From Leishmania donovani (lineage: Eukaryota > Euglenozoa > Kinetoplastea > Trypanosomatida > Trypanosomatidae), in assembly GCF_000227135.1 (NCBI RefSeq), contig NC_018256.1:1209080-1242878 (forward strand): a stretch of DNA of 33,799 nucleotides. Reading direction: 5' to 3'. How positions within the stretch are numbered: position 1 is the first letter of the stretch; each line of letters starts with the position of its first letter. Positions 9,447 through 19,495 of the stretch are shown here, in pieces. A model generated the notes under the pieces. That model was not told the DNA's origin. It ran no database searches and saw nothing but the letters and a program-made list of their open reading frames with translations. Position numbers and translations under genes: made by a program.

Positions 9447-11657
9447 ATGGACGCTGCAATGGACAGCGAGGGCTCCACTCCGGAACACGTGGCAGCTTCG
9501 TGCCACGCTAACCCAGCCGTCTCAGCCTCCTTGCCACGCTTGGCGGCGACGGTGGTAGGGCAGTCGGTGCAGGACAGCTACGAGGCAGAGTTATACAGAT
9601 TCAAGAGCACCAAGAGCCGTGCGTTTCTGCAGGATCGCCAGGCATACACTAAAAACCTTCCGCGACTCTTGCCGGAGGGCATTCCGTACACTGCCAACTT
9701 CGTCTCCTTCGACCACCTGCGCGAGTGCGGGGCGCTGAGCGAGATGCACCAGAACGAGGTGAGCATCACCACCGACGATTTGCGACTTCTCTACGAGGCT
9801 CGGTGTCTAGACCAGGGCCTCCCCCCTTCGTGGCAGCGCGAGATGCGCTTCATGGAACTCGTCAGCGCGAAATGCAAAGGCCGATTTTTTTGCTTGCCGG
9901 AGAGCGGGTTCGGCGTTTGCTCTGCTGAAGCGCTGGCGGCAGTTCTCTCTCGCAACAGTCACTACAGTGTTCTTGATCTTTCTGGCAACTGCCTGCGAGA
10001 CGACGGCGCGCGCTTCATCGCACAGCTCATCAAGCGGAACCGTACTCTTGTCCATATTGATGTAGCCTCAAATGATATCGGGCACGTGGGTGGGGTACTC
10101 ATAGCTCGAGCCCTTCTCGAGAACAACACGGTCATCTCGCTGGACATTGGCGCGCGCGCTGGGGTCAACGGGAACCACATCGGTACTCCTGGCGCAGAGG
10201 CTATTGGAGAGGTACTGCGGTGTAATGAGGTACTCGCCAGACTCAACGTCAGCAGCAACGGTCTCGGCGCCGGCGGCGTGGCCTTCATCGCGTCCGCTCT
10301 CGAGCGTAACGGCTCCCTCACGCGCCTCAATCTCTCGAGCAACAACCTAGGCCTTGAAGGGGCCCGCGTCCTCGCATCGGCGTTGGAGGCGGCACACGTG
10401 ACGCACTGGGAGCTTCAACGCAATCATCTGGACGATAAGGGCGGTGCGTGCTTTCTCAACGCGCTAGCAGGGGCGATTCGGAACGGACATGACGTTGTGG
10501 AGTACCTGGACTTGGACAACAACGCCCTTGGCGAGGGCTGTGCCGACGCGGCTGGCAAGGTGCTGGCTGTTTCCGCCTCCCTAACCACCTTGCGGCTGTG
10601 TGGCAACCCTCTTGGCGCTGGGGTGAAGGCGATCAGCACGGGCCTAAACGAAAATCATAGTCTGAACTCCCTTTATCTTTCCAAGTGCTCCATTGATCAC
10701 ATCGGCGCCGCGGCACTTGGCGCCGTCCTCTGCGTGAACCACACACTTCGCCACCTGGACATGAGCAACAACCGTGTCAAGGATGGCGGTGCTGTGGAGT
10801 TGGCGAAGGGACTGGCAGTGAACAAATGCCTCACAACATGGAACCTGTCGTCCAACCGCATCGGTCACGCTGGCGGGCTGGAGATGGCGAAGGCAGTACA
10901 GAAAAACCGAACTCTGCGTCACCTCAACCTGCGCCGCAACTTGATGCTGGAGGCGACGGGTGAGGCTATCAGCGATAGCTTTCGTTCTAACAATACACTT
11001 GAGCGACTCGACGTGGCGTACAATGACTTTTCTTACGCGTGCGCAATGTCGATCGAGCGTGCGTTGGAGCGCAACAGGGCATCAAACAAGACGCTGCTCG
11101 TTCCGAAGCTGCAGGCAAACATTGATGCCCTGGCACCGAAGGAGAACGAGCTGGAGCGCGCTGAGGAGGATATCGAGGTGGAAAAGCGTATGGCACGCGA
11201 CCGTGGCGAGGACCTGATGCGGCGCGGTGAGGAGGCGCGTGTCGTGTCAGAGAAGCTTCGACGCGAGATTGCGGATCTGGAGCGCGTGTTCGAGAAAGCC
11301 AGCACCGCCAGCGACGCCGCAGAGAACCTATTCCGACTGACCGAGGACCGCGTCACGAACAATCTGACAGAGCTGAAGATGAAGCGGACCAACATGGACG
11401 CCCGCATCCAGCAGGAGAAGGACCGCACTGATCGCCTGAACCGCGAGGTAGAGAAAATCCGGCGTCAAATCAAGCACCTCGAGGAGGCCGAGAACGAGCG
11501 GCTGGCGCCGCTTCTGCGTGACCTGGATGGGATGGAGAGAGACCGCACACAGGAAATGGCCGACGCGAAGTTTGAGGGGGAGAAGCTCGCTGCACTGGAA
11601 CTTCGACGAAAGGAGCTTCAGATCGCTGCGGGTAGACGCGCCAACAAGAAGAAGTGA
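9447..11657 (+). CDS. Leucine-rich-repeat protein with C-terminal coiled coil
   Basis: This 736-residue protein has three parts. Residues 1 to about 165 are a non-repeat N-terminus. About 170-540 holds roughly a dozen ribonuclease-inhibitor-type LRRs of 28-29 residues, seen as recurring segments such as LDLSGNCLRDDGA, LNVSSNGLGAGG, LNLSSNNLGLEGA and LDMSNNRVKDGG. About 550-736 is a highly charged, heptad-like coiled coil ending in a lysine-rich tail (NKKK). The start is the first ATG after the acceptor; the frame is open further upstream but only with non-ATG codons. LRR plus coiled-coil proteins are often scaffolds, and in trypanosomatids many are flagellar or cytoskeletal, but location here is inference. 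No enzyme domain, signal peptide or membrane segment is visible. Confidence 0.88.
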   Translation: MDAAMDSEGSTPEHVAASCHANPAVSASLPRLAATVVGQSVQDSYEAELYRFKSTKSRAFLQDRQAYTKNLPRLLPEGIPYTANFVSFDHLRECGALSEMHQNEVSITTDDLRLLYEARCLDQGLPPSWQREMRFMELVSAKCKGRFFCLPESGFGVCSAEALAAVLSRNSHYSVLDLSGNCLRDDGARFIAQLIKRNRTLVHIDVASNDIGHVGGVLIARALLENNTVISLDIGARAGVNGNHIGTPGAEAIGEVLRCNEVLARLNVSSNGLGAGGVAFIASALERNGSLTRLNLSSNNLGLEGARVLASALEAAHVTHWELQRNHLDDKGGACFLNALAGAIRNGHDVVEYLDLDNNALGEGCADAAGKVLAVSASLTTLRLCGNPLGAGVKAISTGLNENHSLNSLYLSKCSIDHIGAAALGAVLCVNHTLRHLDMSNNRVKDGGAVELAKGLAVNKCLTTWNLSSNRIGHAGGLEMAKAVQKNRTLRHLNLRRNLMLEATGEAISDSFRSNNTLERLDVAYNDFSYACAMSIERALERNRASNKTLLVPKLQANIDALAPKENELERAEEDIEVEKRMARDRGEDLMRRGEEARVVSEKLRREIADLERVFEKASTASDAAENLFRLTEDRVTNNLTELKMKRTNMDARIQQEKDRTDRLNREVEKIRRQIKHLEEAENERLAPLLRDLDGMERDRTQEMADAKFEGEKLAALELRRKELQIAAGRRANKKK

Positions 11658-12232
11658 ATGCGAATGTGCGCAGATTGTTTCGTCCCCCCCTTCCCCTCCC
11701 CGTCCTACTCGCCTTTCTCATGCCCAACGGTGAAGCCTGTTTCTTTCACACACATGTATAGTACCTTCTTTTCTTGCTCTTTTCTTTCCCCCGCGCACGG
11801 GTGCACCATGCGATGTGTTCAGGTGTCCCCGCACGTGCGCGTGTCAGTATGTTGCTTTGATTCTTGGATGAATGTGCAGCAAGCGTGTCATGCGGGCACA
11901 GAGGAATCCGTAGAAAACCGAAAGGCACCAGCGCCACGGCCCCGCGGGAAAGTGAGAAAGATGCGACCTAGAGAAGTCTACATCCAAGGCGCCTAGTTTT
12001 CTCTTGTTGGCGTTCGCCAACACCATACTGAACCTGATCTGTACCTACGCGTGGCGGAACGCATGCGCTTCTCTGCTCACTCGGTGAATGCAGGATTGTT
12101 TAGCCAATGCGATTTTTCACTGTGTGGTGAATCCCACTTCCTTCCTGAGAGTTTTCTCCTGCCACGCACGGCGCGGCGTGGCGCCATACCCGACGGAGTC
12201 TTTTCCTCCTCCACTGCGTTGCTGCTGTCGCT
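11658..12232. other. Spacer after LRR/coiled-coil gene
   Basis: Pyrimidine-rich 3' flank followed by mixed sequence. No convincing gene is present; it should hold the 3' UTR and polyadenylation region of the upstream gene. Confidence 0.5.
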
Positions 12233-12297
12233 TCCTCCCCGCTCCATCGTCTTTTGTCTTCTTCACATTTTTTTTTCGCGCTCTCTCTCTTCTTGAG
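12233..12297 (+). promoter_or_regulatory. Candidate trans-splice acceptor for cyclin-like gene
   Basis: A strong T/C-rich tract covers 12233-12295 and the first AG is at 12296-12297. Using it would put an ATG only six bases downstream (12304) in a different frame from the cyclin. A second pyrimidine stretch at about 12338-12360 with AG at 12374-12375 would make 12410 the first ATG. Confidence 0.4.
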
Positions 12298-12303
12298 CTA
12301 CGA

Positions 12304-12456
12304 ATGACTATTGAGGAAGAAAAGACGACAGCGTTGCCATCTCCTCCTCCGCTTTCCACCCCACCGACAACTAGAAGAGATAAGCGGACACAGAAGCAGT
12401 ACGTCCGGCATGCCGCGACTTCTCCACGGATCGCAAAGGGCAGGAGAGGAGCATGA
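12304..12456 (+). CDS. 50-codon ORF overlapping the cyclin start
   Basis: This frame begins MTIEEEKTTALPSPPPL and ends at 12456. It overlaps the first 47 bases of the cyclin-like ORF in another frame. It is proline-, threonine- and arginine-rich, like the disordered N-terminus of a regulatory protein. It may be an upstream ORF that represses translation, the true N-terminus of the cyclin separated by a sequencing frameshift, or untranslated if splicing occurs downstream. The sequence alone cannot decide. Confidence 0.3.
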   Translation: MTIEEEKTTALPSPPPLSTPPTTRRDKRTQKQYVRHAATSPRIAKGRRGA

Positions 12457-13144
12457 AGCTGAGAAGCTAACAAAGCCTGTGCCGAAAATCGCTAGCGATT
12501 TGGCAGCGCAGTCCCTCGCGAATCTGTGGCGGCGGCTGTTTCAGAGTTACGTCCACTTCACCCAGCCAGGATGCTTGCCTTTTGTTGCCGATGCCGCAAC
12601 ATACAGCGACGGCGTAGGCAACGTTGCCGACTCTGACACTGCGCTTGACGCATTGTGGGCCGCTGGCTTTGGTGCATCCTCAACGCCGGATGCTCTCATT
12701 GTACACCTTTTTCTCGCGAACAAGCACTTCGATGCCGTTTCGTGGATTATTGCATTTTGCCTTGTTGATCGGCTGCAGCTCAGTCACTACGTGCGACAGC
12801 GACTACGGGAGCTGTCATTCTTGCAGCAGCGCGAGGATGACAGCAACTGTTTTCTAAGGCTGGCCAGGGAGCACGTTACACAGCTACTCTTCACGGCTTA
12901 CTCGCTCGCCTTCAAGTGGCATTTGGACTACACGGTATCGGTCAAATATCTCACAAACCTTCTTCCTCACACACGTAGCGCCCGAGTACGTATCCTTCGC
13001 AGCACAATCAGGGAGGAGCTCGTCGTTCTTGAAACGCTCGAGTTTAACTGCGCTGTATCACATGACCATTTGCTGCAGTTGATGGATCATTTCTTGACAG
13101 CGTCCGAGCGCCGCTACGTGCTGCAAGTTATTCATAGAGTGTGA
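12410..13144 (+). CDS. Divergent PHO80-like cyclin
   Basis: The 244-residue product fits the cyclin-box helices of the PHO80/U-type family. WIIAFCLVDRL (about 113-123) matches the helix that reads ALIYIDRL in family members. LLFTAYSLAFKWHLDY (about 159-174) matches the TAVLVASKFLDDxYY helix. LVVLETLEFNCAVS (about 205-218) matches the LELEFLFLLDFxLxVS signature. Such cyclins bind and activate a CDK-type kinase; trypanosomatids use several of this class with CRK partners. Two non-canonical points are an insert of about ten residues (FLQQREDDSN) between the first two helices and Lys-Trp-His in place of the usual Lys-Phe-x-Asp. The start is uncertain because an earlier ATG lies in another frame. 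The partner kinase is unknown. Confidence 0.7.
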   Translation: MPRLLHGSQRAGEEHEAEKLTKPVPKIASDLAAQSLANLWRRLFQSYVHFTQPGCLPFVADAATYSDGVGNVADSDTALDALWAAGFGASSTPDALIVHLFLANKHFDAVSWIIAFCLVDRLQLSHYVRQRLRELSFLQQREDDSNCFLRLAREHVTQLLFTAYSLAFKWHLDYTVSVKYLTNLLPHTRSARVRILRSTIREELVVLETLEFNCAVSHDHLLQLMDHFLTASERRYVLQVIHRV

Positions 13145-14117
13145 TAGCGGGTCTTCAATCGCTCTTTTGCTCAGCGACCTTTTTCCCTTCCTCGACACAG
13201 ATCTCTCTCTCTCTCGTGCGCGTGACGTTTTGACCTGGCTCCAGTCGCTGCGGACCGATCCAGAGTGCCGTCATGGCGACGACCTGAGCCCCCCCCTCCT
13301 CCTCCCCCCTTTTTGTTAGGTTTGCAATCATAATCCTTCTGCACTCTGCTTCGCTCCGTTCCCAGCTGCTTTGAGCATTCCAATAACAAATCTCTGAGCC
13401 CCAAGTGTCACCGCAGCCGCGCCGTGCTTCCTTAGCCTTCTCGCAGGACTGGAGAGCTTCACTCTTCCACGTGGTAGGATTGCCTGTGGCAGGCAGAGAA
13501 AGAACCTCGCTTTCTTCTTCTCACATGTGGCCAATAGGCGTCGATGTGCGCCGAGGTACACCGATGAAGTGCCTCGGTTGCCCGCGGTGTCGCTGTTCTC
13601 CCTGCTTTACCGCACCTAAACTCTCCTCTACTTTCCCCCTTTCCTCTTCGCCGTATTCTGCCTCTTCGTTTGTGAACTCCACCGTCTCGTTCCTCTTTCG
13701 ACGCATGCGCCCCCTTACCCCTCCCTGACGCGTCTGCTGTTTTTTTTTTTAATCATTGGTGCCCCGGTTTCCTCTCACATCCACGTGTGCGTGTTTGCGA
13801 TCTCGACATCGGCATGGTATTTTAACCTGTGCGCGTGCATTCGTCTGTTGCTTCCACTATATGTGCGTGTGTGCTGGCAGTAAAATCACGCCCACATATT
13901 TCTTCCACTTTCCTGTCTTCCTTACTTCTCTTTCTTCTCCATTTTCCCTTCCCTCTTCGTCTCCGGTTGTCTTCCTTGGTTTTGTTCTGTCGCCCCCTCC
14001 CTGTAACCACCATCCTCGATCACCACCTTTTCTTCTCACATAGACATTGTCACTCGTTTCGCCAATTGTGAAGCAACCGGCTTTCTCTTCCCCACACCTT
14101 ACTCAGCACCAACACCA
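13145..14117. other. Pyrimidine-rich spacer before the RRM gene
   Basis: No gene seen. It contains a C-rich run near 13289-13312 and a T run at 13740-13750, then increasingly CT-rich sequence leading to the splice region of the next gene. Confidence 0.5.
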
Positions 14118-14214
14118 CTGTCTCCTCCTCTTTTCCTTTCCCTTTCTCGTTCCACCTCCCATATTTTCCTTTGTTATCCATTCTTTGCTTTTTTTACGGC
14201 GAATTTCACTGTAG
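14118..14214 (+). promoter_or_regulatory. Candidate trans-splice acceptor for RRM gene
   Basis: A long CT-rich tract runs from 14118 to about 14195 and the first AG after it is at 14213-14214. No ATG separates it from the start at 14249, giving a leader of 34 nt. Confidence 0.5.
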
Positions 14215-14248
14215 TGGCTTGCCTTGTGTTTTTGCGGTTTCACGCAAA

Positions 14249-14881
14249 ATGTACCTGCCGAACACGAACTCCTCTTCGCAGATGATGCAGTTTCCATCTA
14301 ACCAATCTCAGCAGCAGTTTTCTGCCATTTCGTCCTACACCCCTCAGCAGCAGTTTATCGTTCAGCACCCACAACAGCAGGGTGTGTACCAGGCGCAGAA
14401 TCCGCAGCTGGTTCCGATGAACATACCGTCGCAGCCGAACCAGCAGTACGTTGGTGGGCCGCCGGGCACGATCTACGAAGGCGGCGTCCAGGGATCGATG
14501 AACCAGTCATCTCCTGACCAAAACGCTCTTCGCCACAACAGGACGCAGATGGTTCCCGTCCCCTCAAACGACGAGCGATACCGAAAGCAGCTGATTGTGA
14601 ACTATCTCGCCCAGGACGTCACCAGCGCCGACCTGCACACTCTCTTCGCCCGCTTTGGCCCCCTCGACGGCGCACGCATCATCTTCGATCGCCAGACCAG
14701 CATGCCTCGCGGCTACGGCTTTGTTTACTTCCGCTACCCCGACAGCGCCAAGCAGGCTGTGGACACCATGAACGGCTACGAGTTTCACGGAAAGCGCCTT
14801 AAGGTCGGGTACTCGACCAACCCACTCAACATCATCTCCAGTGCATCCTCGAATCAATACCCCGCCGGGCAGGTCAAGTAA
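14249..14881 (+). CDS. UBP-like single-RRM RNA-binding protein
   Basis: This 210-residue protein has a Gln/Asn/Ser/Pro-rich, low-complexity N-terminus (about 1-105) and one RRM (about 113-188). RNP2 is LIVNYL (115-120) and RNP1 is RGYGFVYF (154-161), with the key aromatics present. The RRM closely resembles trypanosome UBP1/UBP2-type domains, which bind U-rich elements in 3' UTRs and control mRNA stability. The protein most likely acts in the cytoplasm and could join RNP granules through its Q-rich segment; that is inference. The start is the first ATG after a strong acceptor; the upstream in-frame extension uses only non-ATG codons. The gene is followed by an unusually long U-rich stretch, which suggests self-regulation. 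It could equally be another small trypanosomatid RBP of the same clan. Confidence 0.87.
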   Translation: MYLPNTNSSSQMMQFPSNQSQQQFSAISSYTPQQQFIVQHPQQQGVYQAQNPQLVPMNIPSQPNQQYVGGPPGTIYEGGVQGSMNQSSPDQNALRHNRTQMVPVPSNDERYRKQLIVNYLAQDVTSADLHTLFARFGPLDGARIIFDRQTSMPRGYGFVYFRYPDSAKQAVDTMNGYEFHGKRLKVGYSTNPLNIISSASSNQYPAGQVK

Positions 14882-15179
14882 CGAGAGCGCCAGTGTGTCT
14901 GTGCACGTGTGCGGGTGCCCTTGGTCGGGTGATGAAACGCACTTCCACGCATCACCTCGCTGTGCAGATCCTTCAGCTCTTCTTTCTTGTGCTTCCTCTC
15001 GTATTCGTGACCGCCTCTCACCTCCATGCATCGCACACAGGAAAAAAAAGCTGATGTCTTCAATGACGGCAAAAGGCGTGCGTTTGCGTGAATGCATGTA
15101 CGTTCGCATGTCTGTATGTGTTTCATGTTTTCTTTTTCTTTATAGTGCCGTGTGAACAACCTGCTCGAGCGCAAGCTGC

Positions 15180-16080
15180 TTTTCTTTTTTTACCGTGTCT
15201 TGTTTCTTCCTTTCATGTGGGCTGGCATGTGAATGTTTCGTCACACGCTCTCACTGTGCTTGCTTCTCCTGCCTCTTTTATTTGTTTGTTTTCGCCTATT
15301 TTTTGTTCGTTTTCTTACCCCCCCCCTTTGTTGTCTTTGAAGTGCCTTTTTTTTCCGTTCTCCTCTGATCTTCATTTTACCCTTTCTCTCTCCTTGTGCG
15401 TCGTCGTCGGAGTATTTCTAATTCCTTTTCCTATTCCTGTATTCGCTAGCACATCTCTTCCTTTCTCTCGCCTCACCCCCACATCTTTATTTGTATACAC
15501 ATGCATGTTTGTTTATATATATGATGCTCTATTCGATTAGCCTTGCTGTCCGTGCGCGTGTGTGTCTCGTTGTCCCTTCGCCACCATTGCTCTTCTCCCG
15601 CTTTTTTGGTCATGCCCTTCTTTTCATTCCCTGTTTCCGCTTTTCCCCTGATTTCGTTTTTTTTTTTGTACCCCTCTTTCCAGCAGTCCTTCTTAAACGA
15701 GAAGCGACCTTCTCTTTTTTTTTTAATCCCTCTTCTCTCTGCCACTTCTTTTTCTTCTCTTGGCAGACTTCCCTCTTCGCACACCGTTTGCGTCTGTTTC
15801 GGCGCGCGCGCGCGTCCGCGTCTTTTCTCTTTGGTTGCTGTTTCTCCTCCTATTTCAGCTTCTCTCCTTGATTCCTTTTCCCACTGTTTTTCTTCCTCTC
15901 CTGGTTTGGTCTGCCCCTCCCCTTTTTTCGTTTCTGTGCGTTGACGGATCCCCGTTGCTCGCTTTTATAGGTTTTGTTTTCGCTTTCTCTCCTCCATCCG
16001 TTTTCTTTTTTTTTTGCCTTGTGCTTGCCCGTTGCTGTATTTTGGCTCATTCTATTTTCTCTCTCTTTTTCTCTTTACTG
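15180..16080 (+). promoter_or_regulatory. Extended U/pyrimidine-rich 3' region
   Basis: About 900 bases are strikingly T/C-rich, with repeated runs of 6-10 T (for example 15656-15667, 15714-15724 and 16006-16016). This is longer than any normal splice-acceptor tract in the window. It lies just downstream of a gene for a protein class that binds U-rich RNA, so it could hold many binding sites. Confidence 0.45.
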
Positions 16081-17867
16081 CTTTGAGATATCATCGGAGC
16101 AAAACAGGAAGGTGGGCGAGGTTTTTTACGGCTTGTGTGTCTTCGTTGTGCATGAGTGACATCCAAATTTCGGTTTTTTAAAGTATGTTTTTTTTTTTTG
16201 GTGTTTTTTTTTGTGGTTGCTCGTCTCTCTGTCTGCCCATGCATGTGTCTCTATGTGTCTCCTGTCTGTTTCCCGTTTTCGTTCCTCCCCACTTCTCTGA
16301 TGAACGTCGTCTTGTGCTCGTTCCCATTTTTTTCTCAGACCCAGATAAACATTTCCTTTCCCTCTCTCGTCGTCCTCCCTAACGTACTGCGGTTGTGTGA
16401 GGTTGTTTTTCCGTTTTTTTTTTGCTTTGGTGTTTTCCCTCTTTTCCGTTATCTTCCCCCCTAGTCGTTTCCGTGCTTGTGTAGGTATGTGTGTGTCTAT
16501 GGCTCTTGCACCGTGAACCTTGTGACGAGAACCGCACAGGAAAACACACAAAGAAGGAAACACTCTCTTTTTGCATGTTCCATAGCTTAGAGGTGTCCCC
16601 CACAACGATGGTGAGCTTTGTTCTTTTGTGGAGCGTCGTGCTGGGTTGACGGCGGCACAACGACCAAAGTGTGATTCACGTATGTCGCTCATGCAAAGAG
16701 AGCGGAGGTAAAGGTACGGTGTTCATCCTCTTTTTTCTTACACTAGACCTCAACATTCCCCATTCATACGTGTCTTTTTTTTTCCTTGTCTGTGTGTGTG
16801 TTTGCATATGTGTACTTCTCTCTCTTTGTTTCTCTTTCTTTTACGTGGTCGACTTCTTTACCCCCCCCCACCCCACCCCGACCTACTTTCTTCCCTCTTG
16901 CTTGTGTGTTTAACTTTACATGGTTGAAGGCGAAACGCCGTTCGGTCCTCACGCGGGAATACATATGCACAAGGGATACAGAAGGCGTCGGCACGGAAAA
17001 AGGCTTATATACGATTCCTTGACGTCATCTCTTTTCCTTTCTCCTGTGAAGATTAATAGTTACGGAGCTTGTCACGCTTTGCTCCTTTTTTTTGTTTGTG
17101 GATTAGCTGCATCTGTGTGTATGCATGATTGCGCGCTTGCGCTCGTGGATGCATCTCCATGCATTTTCTTGCGATTATCGTCTTGTGAATCGCTCTGTTT
17201 TGTAAATTGCGTTTTCTCTGTTTTCTCCGGCGTTTCCATCGTTTTTTTTTTTCCTGTGCGATCCTTGTCCTCCTTAACGTTTCGTTGAAGCTGCATCCTC
17301 CTCCTTCCCCCCCCCCCGAACAAAAGAAAACATAGACATCGCTATCAACGCAGCAACACAAGCAACAAGCAAACAAACCAGAAAGCACTTTTTTCCCTCT
17401 TGACATGCAACGGTCGACTATGTGTGGATAATCTCGGCGCATTTTCACCTTCTTTTCCTGCCCTCTTTCTTGCAACTCTGGATCACGCGTCCGCTCCTGG
17501 TTGTTGGTCAATGTTCCGTGCGTTGTACGTGCCTGTGCATTATCAGGCGCCCACAGTTTCATCGAGACGTCTCCGTGTGAGTATGGGTTTGCTGATGTTT
17601 GTACGCTCGCATCTATGTTCCAGTGCTAGGGGTGTGTTTTGATGGCGAAAGTGATGTAAGAAAACGGGATGGCGGACATCGTTTCTGTGGCATGGCCCCT
17701 TTTCTCCCCCTTTTTGCTGTAGCTTAGCGGTGGTCTGGTGACAGCTCGTTTTTGCGTGAGTGATTACACTTTCCTGAAACGAACGCACATTCCCCCCGTT
17801 CTTCGCGTAATCTCTCTCTTCAAGCAAACAAACTAAAGGGACTTCTCCAGAGTCCACAACGAAACAT

Positions 17868-17889
17868 ACACACACACACACACACACAC
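17868..17889. repeat. (AC)11 microsatellite
   Basis: Eleven uninterrupted AC units, flanked by further imperfect CA-rich sequence. Confidence 0.95.
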
Positions 17890-18897
17890 GTTAACACACA
17901 AGAGTTCACTTCGTAAAGAAACTGCTTTGGTCTTGCTCGTATCTGCAGTCTTCGCGCCGCTCGCGCAGCATCGTGGGCATCCACGCAGGCAGAGTGAAGG
18001 GAGAAACTAGGCCCCACGCCAAAGTGTCGGCGTTGGTTTCGAACTCAAATCGATATCTTGCTCCTCTCCTCTTCACGCTTCCTCCTCCTTGGCTCCAACA
18101 CAGAGCGCGATCGCGACGACGGTGTTGTGCACTGGCGAGCAGAGGAGACATAGCGTGCCACCTTGTGTGAGGGCGGCGCCGAAGATTGCCCGACAGTGAC
18201 TGAAGAAAAGAAGCAAACATGCAAACGATAAAAAAAAAGAAGCATGCACGCATTCCACAAAGCAAACGCGGTAGAGTCCGTTTAGCGAGCACACACACGA
18301 AAAAACAAACGAAGAAATACCGTTTAAGACGAAAAAACCACGTCAGGTCTTGAGTACAGGAGTCATCCTTTCCTTGCGTCGTTAGGCTATTGCTTTGAAG
18401 TGCAGACAATAGTCATTGACTTGTCCTCTGCCCTTTCTTCCTTTCATTCATGCTCTTCGGTTCTCTTTTCGTTCCGTTTGTTTTCTTCGTTTTCGTTTTT
18501 CTCTTGTGTTGCTGTGCTCCCTTTTCTTTTGAAATACTTTGATCACGCCGCGTGCCAAGAAATAAGAAAGACAAGGTAACGTCCTGCCTCACTCTTTCGC
18601 CAGGAAGCCACGCGAAAAAGAGTCCAGACAAAACGATGAGATCTGCACTCATTTTGCTTCCTGCTCTTCTTCCTCAAAGAGGGCAACGGAACAGAAAAAA
18701 AAAACGGTCAATAACGAAGAGTTTCTTTTTCGCAGTGAACGAAAAAGAAACGAGAGAAAAAAAGATGCATCACGAGAAATCATTTGTTATCTGTTTTACC
18801 TTTTCTTTTTCGCAGTTCTGTACGCCATTCCGTTGTGTTTGTTGTTGCCTTTGCAGTAACCGCAGAGCTTCTCTTGTTTTGTCTTTCCATTGATATG

Positions 18898-18911
18898 CAT
18901 ATATATATATA
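18898..18911. repeat. AT dinucleotide tract
   Basis: A short uninterrupted alternating A/T stretch in the AT-rich spacer. Confidence 0.8.
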
Positions 18912-19048
18912 GTCGCCTCGTCTAACGTGAGAGATGGAGGTCCTTTAACGAAAAGAAACGTAGCAACACGCACACCCCTTGTACTTTGTCGTCGTGGAGA
19001 GGTCATGAGTACTCAAACCCTTCTCTCACTCAGGGCGAGAGGGTGGTG

Positions 19049-19237
19049 ATGATGATAGTGAGTGGAAGGGCGCCCCACTGGCCGCTTGCCGGAAGGCTTC
19101 CTTTCGTCATCCTTAACGACCCTCATGCAGCAAAGACGCTGCGAAAGGCGAACAGGGTGAAACAACATATTGCCGTGTTCACGCGAGGCGAGTACGGCGA
19201 CGTGACCTTTTCGCTTGTGGACGTGTCGAGAGCTTGA
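19049..19237 (+). CDS. Doubtful short ORF or relic, 62 codons
   Basis: The ORF starts at ATG 19049; the frame is open from 18986. It is GC-richer than the AT-rich spacer around it and reads as plausible protein (for example VFTRGEYGDVTFSLVDVS). A segment around YGDV faintly resembles RNYGDVKWHVDLSDF in the gene that follows at 19496, so it may be a fragment of an old partial duplication. It could also be chance. No function can be proposed. Confidence 0.2.
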   Translation: MMIVSGRAPHWPLAGRLPFVILNDPHAAKTLRKANRVKQHIAVFTRGEYGDVTFSLVDVSRA

Positions 19238-19364
19238 AAGATCACCGACACGTGCACATGACATGCTCAGTTGGGCTTCGTGTTTCTCAGCTTGGAGCAC
19301 CACCCCGCTAACGCAGCCGGCCCTCTTTCCTGCCTCGCGTCGGCGCACAAATTCTTTTGCACGC

Positions 19365-19444
19365 CCTCCCTATTCTGTTTGCTTTCTCGCGCTGCTTCCT
19401 CGCTCCTCCTCGTGAATCGCTCGCTTGCTCACTGACGATGAAAG
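19365..19444 (+). promoter_or_regulatory. Candidate trans-splice acceptor for the 313-aa protein
   Basis: A CT-rich tract at 19365-19430 precedes the AG at 19443-19444. Splicing there would remove the ATG at 19438, which otherwise opens a ten-codon upstream frame, and leave a leader of about 51 nt. Confidence 0.4.
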
Positions 19445-19495
19445 CACTAGATCTACTGCAGAGGGCGTGAACGCGCCAATCTACGTGCACTATTC

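Larger units (their letters stand above)
14882..19364. other. 4.5-kb AT/U-rich spacer downstream of the RRM gene
   Basis: No confident gene lies here. The sequence is dominated by T-rich runs on the + strand to about 17280. It then turns A-rich (17320-17385) and mixed, with AC and AT microsatellites near the end. Open frames of 80-190 codons on both strands translate to low-complexity Phe/Ser/Leu or Lys/Arg runs and are rejected. Much of it is probably the 3' UTR of the RRM mRNA. One short GC-richer ORF near 19049-19237 is noted separately. Confidence 0.55.

Noticed and set aside
16126..16692. 188-codon open frame on the minus strand
   Set aside because: Translation of T-rich sequence read in reverse gives Lys/Arg runs typical of chance frames.
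17868..17889. AC repeat considered as part of a CRISPR-like or telomeric array
   Set aside because: It is a plain dinucleotide microsatellite without spacers; no CRISPR or telomeric hexamer array was seen anywhere in the window.
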